64,000 nucleotides of DNA. Source: an uncultured Pelagibacteraceae bacterium. Lineage in GTDB: Bacteria; Pseudomonadota; Alphaproteobacteria; Pelagibacterales; Pelagibacteraceae. The stretch lies in assembly GCA_902531175.1 (NCBI GenBank), contig CACADE010000001.1, positions 1 through 64,000 of the forward strand. The letters are read 5' to 3'. Positions 29,970 through 39,245 of the stretch are shown here, piece after piece. Positions within the stretch are counted from its first letter, which is position 1. The number at the start of each line of letters is the position of its first letter. The notes beneath the pieces were generated by a model that saw only the letters and a program-made list of their open reading frames with translations, ran no database searches and was not told the origin of the DNA. Position numbers and translations under genes: made by a program.

Positions 29970-30921
29970 TTAAGTTCTGAAATTTTTCAAAGATTTTTAA
30001 CGGATTTATTCGCTCCTTACCCTCTGTTCCATGAGTAACATTCTCTACACCATCTGGTATAAGAGGATGCATTTTGGAGCTATAACTTCCATATATTAGT
30101 GGGGTATCTGACATTAAAACAATAGTTGGTTTTCCTAACCCCGCAGATAAATGGCTGAAACTCGAGTCATTACAAACAGCAATATTGCAATTTTTAATTA
30201 TAGGTAAAGTTTCAGAAATACTAAGTTCATTTAATGGAGTACATAAATTCTTATGGTAACTTAAAATTTCGTTCATAATTTCAATTTCTTCATTTTTGTT
30301 ACCCGTAGCTAAAAAAAATCTGCATTTAAAGTTTTTTAAACATAAATTCATAAATTCTACAAATATTTTTGGTGGAATTCTTTTTGTCGGTCCTGATCCA
30401 CCAATTCCTAACAAAATATTTTTCACCTCATCACTAAAATTAAATTTTAACTTTATTTTTTGAACATTTTCATCTTTAATATCAATAACTGGGTCACTTT
30501 TAATTTCTAGATTAAAATTATTTTTTAATAATTTATTAGCAGCTTCAATAATATGCTGATTTTTTTTTTTAAATAATGGATATTGATAAATATCATTAAT
30601 TCCTGCAAACTTACAAACTAACTTATATCTAAGTGAAGAATTAAAAATTAATACTTTATCAAATTGATATTTTTTAATATCAGAAACTAGTCGAAAAAAT
30701 CCATTCAATCCGTCGTGAAAATTTTTGTTAGTTCGATCTCTTTTTAAAATAATAATTTCATTAATATATTTATTATCTTTAATTAAGTGTTCGGCTTTTG
30801 AATTTTCTTTTACTAATAAAGTTACTTGACAGTTATATTTTTTTGCAACGGCTTCTATATATGGAAGAAATATTACCATATCACCAATTCCCATCCTGTT
30901 TTGAATTGCTAAGATTTTCAT
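29962..30921 (-). CDS. Glycosyltransferase family 9 (heptosyltransferase-like)
   Basis: 319 aa; MKILAIQNRMGIGDMVIFLPYIEAV, CNDSSFSHLSAGLGKPTIVLM. Confidence 0.88.
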   Translation of the reverse strand: MKILAIQNRMGIGDMVIFLPYIEAVAKKYNCQVTLLVKENSKAEHLIKDNKYINEIIILKRDRTNKNFHDGLNGFFRLVSDIKKYQFDKVLIFNSSLRYKLVCKFAGINDIYQYPLFKKKNQHIIEAANKLLKNNFNLEIKSDPVIDIKDENVQKIKLKFNFSDEVKNILLGIGGSGPTKRIPPKIFVEFMNLCLKNFKCRFFLATGNKNEEIEIMNEILSYHKNLCTPLNELSISETLPIIKNCNIAVCNDSSFSHLSAGLGKPTIVLMSDTPLIYGSYSSKMHPLIPDGVENVTHGTEGKERINPLKIFEKFQNLIS

Positions 30922-30969
30922 GTATTTTTAAAACCTTTACTATTTTATATTTTTATATAAATTTTTGGT

Positions 30970-31854
30970 ATGGGATATTTCAATGGTATTTATGCGGCAA
31001 GCCTTTCTATACTTGATAATAATTTACAGTTAGACTGCGAAAAAACATTAAAACATGCTGAAAATCTAATTGAAAAAGGTTGCCATGGAGTAATATTTTT
31101 TGGTAGCACAGGTCAATCACAATTAATTTCGTTAAGCGAGAAAATTAAACTCATTAATATTTTACCTAGGAGCAAACATAAAGATAAATTTATTATTGGA
31201 ACTGGCTTAAATTCGTTAGGGGATAATATTAATTTGCTTAATATTTCAAAATCAATTGGTTTTGAAAATTTTTTAGTTATGCCACCAGCATACTATAAAT
31301 ATAACGATGATGATGTTTTTAATTTTTATTCCAAATTAATAGAAAATGTCAAAGATTGTAGAATAATTTTGTATAATTTCGAAAAGTTATCTGGATATAA
31401 ATTTAGCATAGAATGTGTTTCAAAGTTAGCAAAAAGCTTTCCTAAAAATGTTCTCGGAGTAAAGGATAGTAGTTACAACTTGTATGAAAATTTAAAGATT
31501 GAAAATTTTTCTGTCATGCCTGGATCTGAAAGTAAGTTGTTGAAGGGCCTAGAATTAGGATGCTCAGGTATAATTACAGCAACAACAAATGTCACCTCTT
31601 ATTTAGCAAGAGACGTGTATGATAAATTTAAAAATAATTTAAATCAAACATCAAACGAAAAACTTTGTATGGTGAGAAGTATTTTTGATAAATATAATCT
31701 CATTTCAGGCCTACATACATTTATGAGCACAGAAGACTCTGATTTTAAAAATTTAATTCCACCTTTAAAACTTTTATCCAAAGATGAAGAAAAATTATTT
31801 TTTTCAGAATTAGATAAATTAAATTTTAATATAAAAAACCTTAAAGCAGCTTAA
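30970..31854 (+). CDS. Dihydrodipicolinate synthase/N-acetylneuraminate lyase family protein
   Basis: 294 aa; GVIFFGSTGQSQLISLSEKIKLI, ILYNFEKLSGYKF, VLGVKDSS (Schiff-base Lys). Confidence 0.85.
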   Translation: MGYFNGIYAASLSILDNNLQLDCEKTLKHAENLIEKGCHGVIFFGSTGQSQLISLSEKIKLINILPRSKHKDKFIIGTGLNSLGDNINLLNISKSIGFENFLVMPPAYYKYNDDDVFNFYSKLIENVKDCRIILYNFEKLSGYKFSIECVSKLAKSFPKNVLGVKDSSYNLYENLKIENFSVMPGSESKLLKGLELGCSGIITATTNVTSYLARDVYDKFKNNLNQTSNEKLCMVRSIFDKYNLISGLHTFMSTEDSDFKNLIPPLKLLSKDEEKLFFSELDKLNFNIKNLKAA

Positions 31855-33041
31855 TGAAACTTATAAATTTTTTAAATGATTTATTTAAAGAAGATGGCTT
31901 TATATTAATAGATTATAATTCTAACAGGTATGTTATAGGAAAGCCTTTGAAAGAAATTCCTATAGAATTACAGTTGTTAGATAAAAGTTTGCATAAAAAA
32001 TTACTTTTCCATCCAGATCTATATTTTGGTGAGGCGTATACAAATGGTTCTTTAAGATTAAGAAATGGAACTTTGACAGAATTTCTTGATATAGCATTTA
32101 AAAATATTGGAAGAGCAGATATAAATATTTATGGAAAGACATTAAATAAAATAAAGGGAACTTTAAAATACTTAACAAGTTTTAATAAAATTGTTAAATC
32201 TAAACAAAATGTTGCACATCATTATGATATTTCAGAAAAATTATACGATTTATTTCTTGATAAAAAAAGACAATATTCATGCGCATACTTCAAAAATGAA
32301 AATGACACTTTAGAAACTGCTCAAGAAAATAAAATTGATCACATAATTAAAAAACTTCATATACATCCTAACCAAAAAGTTTTGGATATTGGCTCAGGGT
32401 GGGGTACACTTGCAATCGATATTGCAAAAAAAACAAAAGCTTCAGTTACAGGAATTACACTTTCAGAAAATCAATTAAAATATAGTCAAGAAAAAGCTAA
32501 AGAATTAAATTTAGATAACCAAGTTGAATTTAAATTAATAGATTACAGACAATTGAATGAAAAATTTGATAGGATAGTTAGTGTTGGAATGTTTGAACAT
32601 GTTGGAAAAAAATTCTATCAAACCTATTTTAATAGGGTGTCTCAAATGTTAAAAAAAGATGGGGTAGCTCTAATACACACAATTGGATCAAATCTTCCAC
32701 CCAGAGACCCACAGCCTTGGATAACAAAATATATTTTCCCTGGCGGATATACCCCTAGTTTAAGTGAAATAACAAGGCCAATCGAGGATTCTGGACTAAT
32801 AGCTACAGATATTGAGATTTTAAGGATGCACTATGCCCACACTTTAAGAAATTGGAAAGAAAGATTTCTATCAAAAAAAGATCAAGTTTTAGAAATGTTT
32901 GATGAAAAATTTTTAAGGATGTGGGAATTTTATCTTACAAGTTGTGAAATGGCTTTTAAATGGGGAGATCAAGTTGTATTTCAACTTCAGCTAACTAAAG
33001 ATATTAGATCTGTTCCTAATACTAGAGACTATATTTATTAA
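31854..33041 (+). CDS. cfa: Cyclopropane-fatty-acyl-phospholipid synthase family methyltransferase
   Basis: 395 aa; VAHHYDISEKLYDLFLD, VLDIGSGWGTLAIDIAKK, FEHVGKKFYQTYF. Confidence 0.93.
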   Translation: MKLINFLNDLFKEDGFILIDYNSNRYVIGKPLKEIPIELQLLDKSLHKKLLFHPDLYFGEAYTNGSLRLRNGTLTEFLDIAFKNIGRADINIYGKTLNKIKGTLKYLTSFNKIVKSKQNVAHHYDISEKLYDLFLDKKRQYSCAYFKNENDTLETAQENKIDHIIKKLHIHPNQKVLDIGSGWGTLAIDIAKKTKASVTGITLSENQLKYSQEKAKELNLDNQVEFKLIDYRQLNEKFDRIVSVGMFEHVGKKFYQTYFNRVSQMLKKDGVALIHTIGSNLPPRDPQPWITKYIFPGGYTPSLSEITRPIEDSGLIATDIEILRMHYAHTLRNWKERFLSKKDQVLEMFDEKFLRMWEFYLTSCEMAFKWGDQVVFQLQLTKDIRSVPNTRDYIY

Positions 33042-33070
33042 AAATTAGCTGATAAAGCTGTATCTCTTAA

Positions 33071-34249
33071 ATGAAAAAAAAGAAAAAAAAACCTAAAAAA
33101 AAAAATCTAAAAACAAAGGTTAAAAAATCAAAAAATAAATCTAAGTCAAAATTTAAAAAAAAAAAATTAAAATTAAAAAAGAAAAAGACAAAGAGATTAA
33201 ACCAAAGAAAAAAAATTAAAAAAACTAAAAGAAAGATAATTCCTGAAAAGGGTATAATATCAAGAACAGTTAGACTTGAGGAAGATTTAAAAAATAAGTT
33301 TTCTTTCAAATTTAACTTTAATTTGCTGGCAATAGATAAATTAATACAAAAGTTTTTTCAAAGTATAGAATTGGCATTAATTCGTTTTAAAGAGATAAGA
33401 GCTGAGGAAAAAAGACAAATTAAACTTGAGAAAATTGAACAGGCAGAAAAAGAAAAAATCGAAATTGAGAAACAAAAGAAAGCAGACGAGGAAAGTTTTT
33501 TAAAAGAAAAGGAAATCCAGTTAAAACAAGAAGAAAAATTAGAAAGAGAAAGAGCAAAGGATATAAAATTATTTTTAAGAAAAGAACAGGCCATACTAAG
33601 AAAAGAGCAGGCGGAGAGACAAAAGAAATTTTTACAAGAATTAAAATTAGAAAAACAAATCGAAAAATTTAGAATAAGAGAGGTAAAAGAACTAGAGCAA
33701 CTAGAAAAATTAGCTTTAAGAGAAAAGAGAGAAGATTATTCAGGATTACAAGAGCGTATCGAAAAACTAAAATTAAAATATCAACAAATAAGAGATCAGA
33801 AAATAAGAGAACGAGTCGAGGCGCTAGGTGTAGAAACACAAGAAGGAGACGATAGAGCAAAATTACTTCAAAGAGAAAGGGAGTATACTTTAGCTAGGCA
33901 AAAAATTGAATTTGCACTTGAAAGTTTTTACAGAAGCGCGAATAGTTTAGTTTTTCAACTTAATAAAAGATATATAACTAAACATATGTCTATCTTGAGA
34001 TGCATAGACAGAAGATTTGAAACTGGAGAGATTTTTATAAAATGGGATGAGACAATTGATGATGAGTGGTTAATACTAATTTATATTAAAAATAATTCCC
34101 CTGATGAAGGTATAGTCATTGAAGATAAAACAAATGAAGAAAAAAATATTTCACATGAATTTAAACCCAATGAAATTTTTAAAGCCTCAGATTTAATGGT
34201 AGATGCATTAACACAGTTGATTGCAAAAAAAAGATCTAAGAATAATTAA
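33071..34249 (+). CDS. Lysine-rich coiled-coil protein of unknown function
   Basis: 392 aa; poly-Lys/Arg N-terminus MKKKKKKPKKKNLKTKVKKSKNKSKSKFKKKKLKLKKKK, long E/K/R/Q coiled coil, folded-looking C-terminus. Confidence 0.75.
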   Translation: MKKKKKKPKKKNLKTKVKKSKNKSKSKFKKKKLKLKKKKTKRLNQRKKIKKTKRKIIPEKGIISRTVRLEEDLKNKFSFKFNFNLLAIDKLIQKFFQSIELALIRFKEIRAEEKRQIKLEKIEQAEKEKIEIEKQKKADEESFLKEKEIQLKQEEKLERERAKDIKLFLRKEQAILRKEQAERQKKFLQELKLEKQIEKFRIREVKELEQLEKLALREKREDYSGLQERIEKLKLKYQQIRDQKIRERVEALGVETQEGDDRAKLLQREREYTLARQKIEFALESFYRSANSLVFQLNKRYITKHMSILRCIDRRFETGEIFIKWDETIDDEWLILIYIKNNSPDEGIVIEDKTNEEKNISHEFKPNEIFKASDLMVDALTQLIAKKRSKNN

Positions 34250-34794
34250 ATTTGTTGGTCTTTAATAATTTTTTCTATTAATTTTATATTTTCTCCACTT
34301 TTAATTAATGGATAAATTGATTTTGCTTTTCTTAAGTCATCAACTGCTTTTTCATATTCCTTTAAGCTTAAGTATATTTGTGCTCGCCCGGATAATGCTC
34401 CAAAATGTCTTGGCTCTAGATCTAAAACTTTTTCAATATCGTCTAACGATTTCTCATAATCCCCTAATATGAATAGCAATGTGGCTCTCTTATTCCAACC
34501 CTCCGCCCACTTTGGGTCTTCATTAATCACATCTGTAAATAGTTTTAATGCCATTCTATACTGCTGATGGTACATGGAATAAGTTCCTTTCTCTAATTTG
34601 TTCGTCAGATAATCATTGTTTGGGTGTCTTGTCCAATTATTCCAAATTTGATCCTCTAGCTTTTCTGCTTGTTGTAAATTTTTTGCATTAAGCAATTCTT
34701 TAAACAATATATTTAAATTTTCCGAATACACATTGTTTGTACTGATAAATAAAAATATAATTATAAAACTTATATGTTTTTTAATCACTGACAT
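34246..34794 (-). CDS. Exported TPR-repeat protein
   Basis: 182 aa; signal peptide; PKWAEGWNKRATLLFILGDYEKSLDDIEKVLDLEPRHFGALSGRAQIY TPRs. Confidence 0.87.
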   Translation of the reverse strand: MSVIKKHISFIIIFLFISTNNVYSENLNILFKELLNAKNLQQAEKLEDQIWNNWTRHPNNDYLTNKLEKGTYSMYHQQYRMALKLFTDVINEDPKWAEGWNKRATLLFILGDYEKSLDDIEKVLDLEPRHFGALSGRAQIYLSLKEYEKAVDDLRKAKSIYPLIKSGENIKLIEKIIKDQQI

Positions 34795-36205
34795 ATACAG
34801 ATACTCCTCTAGAATTAATGTCTACATCAAATTTTTTATGTAATGGTGGAAAAGCTCTTTGAGAACAATCCAGTCTATCACAAGTTCTACATGAAACCCC
34901 CACAGGTATCTCTGATTTTTTATCATTCAAATCTAAGTTTTCCGTATAAACAAAATCTTTTGCATATTTGGCTTCACATCCAAGTCCAATAGATAACATA
35001 CTTTTTTTTTGTCCATATCTTCCTATACCTTTTTCAACTGTTCTTGCTATACATACATACTTTTCACCATTAGTCATTTTACTCACTGCTGCCTGTATAA
35101 CACCAGGTCTAGAAAAAGCCGAATACACATTCCATCGAGGACAAGCACCACCATAACGTGGTATTTCAATGCCTGATAATGAAAATCTTTTTGAAATATT
35201 ACCAGCGACATCAACCCTCAAAAAATGAAAAGGAACTCCAGGTAATTTTGGATCATTCAAACATGTTACTCTATGTGTAACTTGTTCAAATGAAGTTGCA
35301 AAAGTATTTTGTAATAACTCCAAATCATATTTAAGTTTTTTACATTCAGAATGAAATAATTTGTAGGGCATTAAAATTGCTGCACCACAATAATTTAATA
35401 AAGCAACTTTTGTTAATTTTTTCGATTCTTCATTTGGATAATTAAAAGTACCAAGATAAGAATTTATTATATCACTAGCTCCCTCTTGTACAATTTGAGC
35501 TGCAGCATGTAATTTCTTTGTTTCTAAAGACAAATAATCAGACAATAGCAACTTTCTATTTTTGTTATCGTAAATTTTTGAGAATGGTTTTCCTTCCTCA
35601 GGAATTATATCTTGCACTTCAATTTTATACTCTGATTTTAAATAATCACATAAAGCAATATATCTTGTTCTATTATTTTGTTTTATTTGTTCAAAGATTT
35701 GATTTGCAAATTCCTCTAGTTTTGGAAAAAAATTTCTATTTTCTTGCAAAAAATCTGAAATTACTTCTCCAGGAAATGAGTTTTTTCTATTATCTACAAT
35801 TTTTCCTGAAAGTTTTTCAATTTTGTTAACCAATTCATGATCTTTTTTTTTTAAAATGTCTCCTAATCTTATTAGAGCCTTACCAATTTTTGGATTACTA
35901 TTTGCTAGATCTTTAACTTCTGGACCAACTATATCCAAATCTTCAAAAAGTTGATCATCAAGCAATTCTGAAATTGTGTTGACCATATTGATATCTGATT
36001 TATTTGTTAGATCGCTAATGTTGATGCTTAACTCCTCACAAATTTTTAAAAGTAATTCCCCGTCAATTTTTCTTTTACCTCCCTCGATTAAAGCTAAATA
36101 ACTCGGTGAAATGTTAAGTTGTGAGGCTAGTTTGTTTGCTTGCATACCTAGCTGTCTCCTAAAAGCTTTTATTTTTGGCCCAATATTTAATTCTGCTTGA
36201 CTCAT
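34781..36205 (-). CDS. XRE-family ScfR/RamB-type regulator (HTH + ImmA/IrrE-like DUF955 + DUF2083)
   Basis: 474 aa; N-terminal HTH LGMQANKLASQLNISPSYLALIEGGKRKI; C-terminal VGVSCRTCDRLDCSQRAFPPL. Confidence 0.88.
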   Translation of the reverse strand: MSQAELNIGPKIKAFRRQLGMQANKLASQLNISPSYLALIEGGKRKIDGELLLKICEELSINISDLTNKSDINMVNTISELLDDQLFEDLDIVGPEVKDLANSNPKIGKALIRLGDILKKKDHELVNKIEKLSGKIVDNRKNSFPGEVISDFLQENRNFFPKLEEFANQIFEQIKQNNRTRYIALCDYLKSEYKIEVQDIIPEEGKPFSKIYDNKNRKLLLSDYLSLETKKLHAAAQIVQEGASDIINSYLGTFNYPNEESKKLTKVALLNYCGAAILMPYKLFHSECKKLKYDLELLQNTFATSFEQVTHRVTCLNDPKLPGVPFHFLRVDVAGNISKRFSLSGIEIPRYGGACPRWNVYSAFSRPGVIQAAVSKMTNGEKYVCIARTVEKGIGRYGQKKSMLSIGLGCEAKYAKDFVYTENLDLNDKKSEIPVGVSCRTCDRLDCSQRAFPPLHKKFDVDINSRGVSVYVSD

Positions 36206-36220
36206 TTACTATATGTAAAC

Positions 36221-36315
36221 TTTGTAAATTATTATTTACAAAAAATTTATTGTATTTACTAGACTTTTAACATTTTTTGTAGATTTTGTAAACATTGTAA
36301 ATTATAAAGTTTACA
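36221..36315. promoter_or_regulatory. Operator-like inverted repeats (TTTGTAAA family) between regulator and aceA unit
   Basis: TTTGTAAAT-TATT-ATTTACAAA (36221-36242) and TGTAAAC-N15-GTTTACA (36287-36315). Confidence 0.6.
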
Positions 36316-36476
36316 TGGACAAAAATAATATAAAAAACATTGAAACTAGTTCTCAAACTACAAATCACCAAGAGCACCAAGAGCATAGAAGCAGAGGGGT
36401 TTATTTAAGAGATGACCACTGCGATTGGGGATCAAGTGGAATGAATGAGTTTACAGAAGAATATAACGAAAAGTAA
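36315..36476 (+). CDS. Small unannotated ORF, 53 aa, between ScfR-like regulator and isocitrate lyase
   Basis: [59 protein letters not shown]; not in supplied ORF list; 26 bp before aceA. Confidence 0.5.
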   Translation: MDKNNIKNIETSSQTTNHQEHQEHRSRGVYLRDDHCDWGSSGMNEFTEEYNEK

Positions 36477-36502
36477 AAAGAATTAGTTTTAAAGGAGAAA
36501 TA

Positions 36503-37777
36503 ATGTCAGCCGAGAAAATCTCGTACAAGTTGAAAAGATTCGCAGGAATACAAAGGGATTATAAGCCAGAAGAAGTAGAAAGGTTAAGAGGATCCATTAA
36601 AATTGAGTATTCAATGTGTAAGCAGCAATCTCAAAAGCTCTGGAGATTGTTAAATACAGAGCCATATGTAAACACACTTGGATCTTTGTCGGGAAACCAA
36701 GCAGTTCAACATGCAAAAGCAGGTTTAAAAGCGATTTATTTAAGTGGTTGGCAAGTTGCAGCAGACGCAAACAGTGCTGGTGAAATGTATCCTGATCAAT
36801 CTTTATATCCTTACGACAGTGCACCTAAATTAGTTGAGTCTATGAATAATTCTTTAATTAGAGCCGATCAAATTCAGCATATGGAAATAGCAGATGGAGA
36901 TATGAATAGCAGCGAAAGAACCGACTACATGTTGCCAATTATTGCAGATGGTGAAGCAGGATTTGGTGGACCATTAAATGTATTTGAGCTAACAAAAAAA
37001 TTTATAAAAGCTGGCGCAGCTGGAGTTCATTTTGAAGACCAACTAGCTAGTGAAAAAAAATGTGGACATATGGGTGGTAAGGTACTTGTTCCTACTGGAA
37101 CCATGGTCCGAAATCTAAAAGCAGCAAGATTGGCAGCTGATATTGCCGACGTTCCTCTCATTATTCTTGCAAGAACAGATGCCAACGCTGCAAAACTAAT
37201 AACAAACGATTTTGATAAAAATGACAAACCGTTTTTAACAGGAGAAAGATCACCTGAAGGCTTTTATTATGTAAAAGATGGTATTGATCAAGCAATCTCA
37301 AGAGGGTTAGCTTATGCGCCTTACGCGGATTTAATATGGTGTGAAACTGCAACACCTAATTTAGAAGAAGCAAAAAAATTTGCTGATGCAATACATGCAA
37401 AATTTCCTGGCAAGATGTTAGCTTATAATTGTTCTCCATCATTTAATTGGAAGAAACATTTATCTGATGATGAGATTGCAACATTTCAAACTAAAATTGG
37501 GATGATGGGGTATAAATTTCAATTTATAACTTTAGCAGGTTTCCATACGCAAAATATTGCTATTTTCGAGCTTGCAGAGAAATATAAAAAGGAAGGTATG
37601 ACTGCTTACTCTAGAATACAACAAAATGAATTTGCTAGAGAAAAAGATGGATATACCAGTGTTAAACATCAACGAGAAGTTGGAACTTCTTATTTTGATG
37701 CAGTTTCCAATACAATAAGTTCTGGAAAGAGCTCTACAACAGCAATGGAAGGCTCAACAGAATCTGAGCAATTTTAA
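36503..37777 (+). CDS. aceA: Isocitrate lyase
   Basis: 424 aa; [50 protein letters not shown] (KKCGH catalytic motif); good SD AAAGGAG. Confidence 0.96.
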   Translation: MSAEKISYKLKRFAGIQRDYKPEEVERLRGSIKIEYSMCKQQSQKLWRLLNTEPYVNTLGSLSGNQAVQHAKAGLKAIYLSGWQVAADANSAGEMYPDQSLYPYDSAPKLVESMNNSLIRADQIQHMEIADGDMNSSERTDYMLPIIADGEAGFGGPLNVFELTKKFIKAGAAGVHFEDQLASEKKCGHMGGKVLVPTGTMVRNLKAARLAADIADVPLIILARTDANAAKLITNDFDKNDKPFLTGERSPEGFYYVKDGIDQAISRGLAYAPYADLIWCETATPNLEEAKKFADAIHAKFPGKMLAYNCSPSFNWKKHLSDDEIATFQTKIGMMGYKFQFITLAGFHTQNIAIFELAEKYKKEGMTAYSRIQQNEFAREKDGYTSVKHQREVGTSYFDAVSNTISSGKSSTTAMEGSTESEQF

Positions 37778-38493
37778 TTACTCTTTAGTTTTTGGATTTG
37801 ATCCCAGGCTGAATTAATAGCTCTCATCTTCTTTTTACTTTCCTCAATAACTTCCTGAGGAACTCCTTTACTTAGAAGTAAGTCAGGATGATGTTCTTTA
37901 CTTAATTTTAAATATCTTTTTCTAATATCTGTAAGATTATCATCAGGTTTGCTCTCTAATACTACATATGGATTGAGTTTATCTGATGATTTCCTACCCT
38001 CAACTATTCCATAGAACTGGGCATCACTAAGACCAAATAGTTGAGAAACATGTTGTATCATTCTAAATTCTTGATCACTTATATTTCCATCAGCTTCTGC
38101 AATATAAAATAATATATTAATGACTTCTTCCAACACATTTATATTTCTCTGATAGATCTGAGCTATTTGTTTTGCATATGGTTCGTAACCGGTGCTTTCT
38201 TCTTTAGCTTTATTAAAAATTTTTCCAACTTGATCTAATTCATGTTCTGGAATTTTGAGTTTATCTTTTACCGCTATTAATTCTTCTCTACTAACCTGAC
38301 CGTCTGCTTTACTCAGTTTAGCTGATAAAACTATAAGAGCTAATGCAAAGACTTGTTGAGGTTGCGCAAAAGATTTAAATGACGATCTTGATCTTGATAC
38401 TTTTCCACCAATTAAGGAACCTAATAGCATCCCAAACGGTCCTCCTAAAGAAAAACCGATCATCCCACCAATTAAACTTCCCCAGATAGACAT
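37774..38493 (-). CDS. DjlA-like protein (TerB domain + C-terminal J domain)
   Basis: 239 aa; Gly-rich N-terminus, TerB-like acidic region, KEHHPD HPD motif. Confidence 0.87.
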   Translation of the reverse strand: MSIWGSLIGGMIGFSLGGPFGMLLGSLIGGKVSRSRSSFKSFAQPQQVFALALIVLSAKLSKADGQVSREELIAVKDKLKIPEHELDQVGKIFNKAKEESTGYEPYAKQIAQIYQRNINVLEEVINILFYIAEADGNISDQEFRMIQHVSQLFGLSDAQFYGIVEGRKSSDKLNPYVVLESKPDDNLTDIRKRYLKLSKEHHPDLLLSKGVPQEVIEESKKKMRAINSAWDQIQKLKSN

Positions 38494-38525
38494 ATAAAAA
38501 AAATTTAATATAATTTAATATATTT

Positions 38526-38819
38526 ATGTTCTCAACTTTTTTAGCTTTAACATTTTTATTTTTAATGTTTATGTGGTCATTGGCTTGGGTAAATTATTAC
38601 AATAAACTAGATAAAAGATTTGGTTCATCTTTATGGAGATGGAGTTATGATTATCCAGTGCCAGGTGATAGAGATATTTCTTTTCTTGATGATAAAAAAT
38701 TTGTTATTTTAAGAAGAAAGCGAAATAGAGCAGTTACAGTTATGTATTTTATTTTATTTTTCTCTTTTTTTATATTTTTATCTTTTGTAACCCAGATTTT
38801 ATACGCTATTCAACATTAG
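38526..38819 (+). CDS. Small membrane protein of unknown function
   Basis: 97 aa; TM at both ends, central YDYPVPGDRDISFLDDKKFVILRRKRN. Confidence 0.6.
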   Translation: MFSTFLALTFLFLMFMWSLAWVNYYNKLDKRFGSSLWRWSYDYPVPGDRDISFLDDKKFVILRRKRNRAVTVMYFILFFSFFIFLSFVTQILYAIQH

Positions 38820-39160
38820 TTTAGTTGATGTTTATTTTTTAAATACAAAAAGAACGCTACAATTTCATATCCAACATAAAATAATTGGTAAATGACTGGG
38901 AGTTTAAAAAATTTATAAAGAAACTTGTATTTTGGAATACTTTTCCAAATAAGTAAAAAAGCATCAATACCCACATAGATTTTTCCATCTTGTTCTACAT
39001 GAAGTCTTCTTAGTAGCTCTTTATCAGTTTTTTTTGTTTCTAATTCAGCATTTTTATTTTTAGTAATGTCTATCCAATTCAAATTTTCTATTTTTTCTTT
39101 TTTATAAATATTAATTTCTGCTCTGCAGATTTTGCATGAGTTGTTAAAAAAAACCTTCAT
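38816..39160 (-). CDS. DCC family (DUF393) thiol-disulfide oxidoreductase-like protein
   Basis: 114 aa; VFFNNSCKICRAEINIYKK CxxC motif. Confidence 0.83.
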   Translation of the reverse strand: MKVFFNNSCKICRAEINIYKKEKIENLNWIDITKNKNAELETKKTDKELLRRLHVEQDGKIYVGIDAFLLIWKSIPKYKFLYKFFKLPVIYQLFYVGYEIVAFFLYLKNKHQLN

Positions 39161-39245
39161 AATTAAACTATATTTGAATATTTTAATTTTACAAATGTGC
39201 CAAATAAGCAGTTGATATATTAATAATCACTACTACATTCTTAAA

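Noticed and set aside
33067-33309. Minus-strand Phe-rich ORF opposite the poly-Lys region
   Set aside because: Translation of the complement of AAA/AAG runs gives poly-Phe/Leu; artefact of composition.
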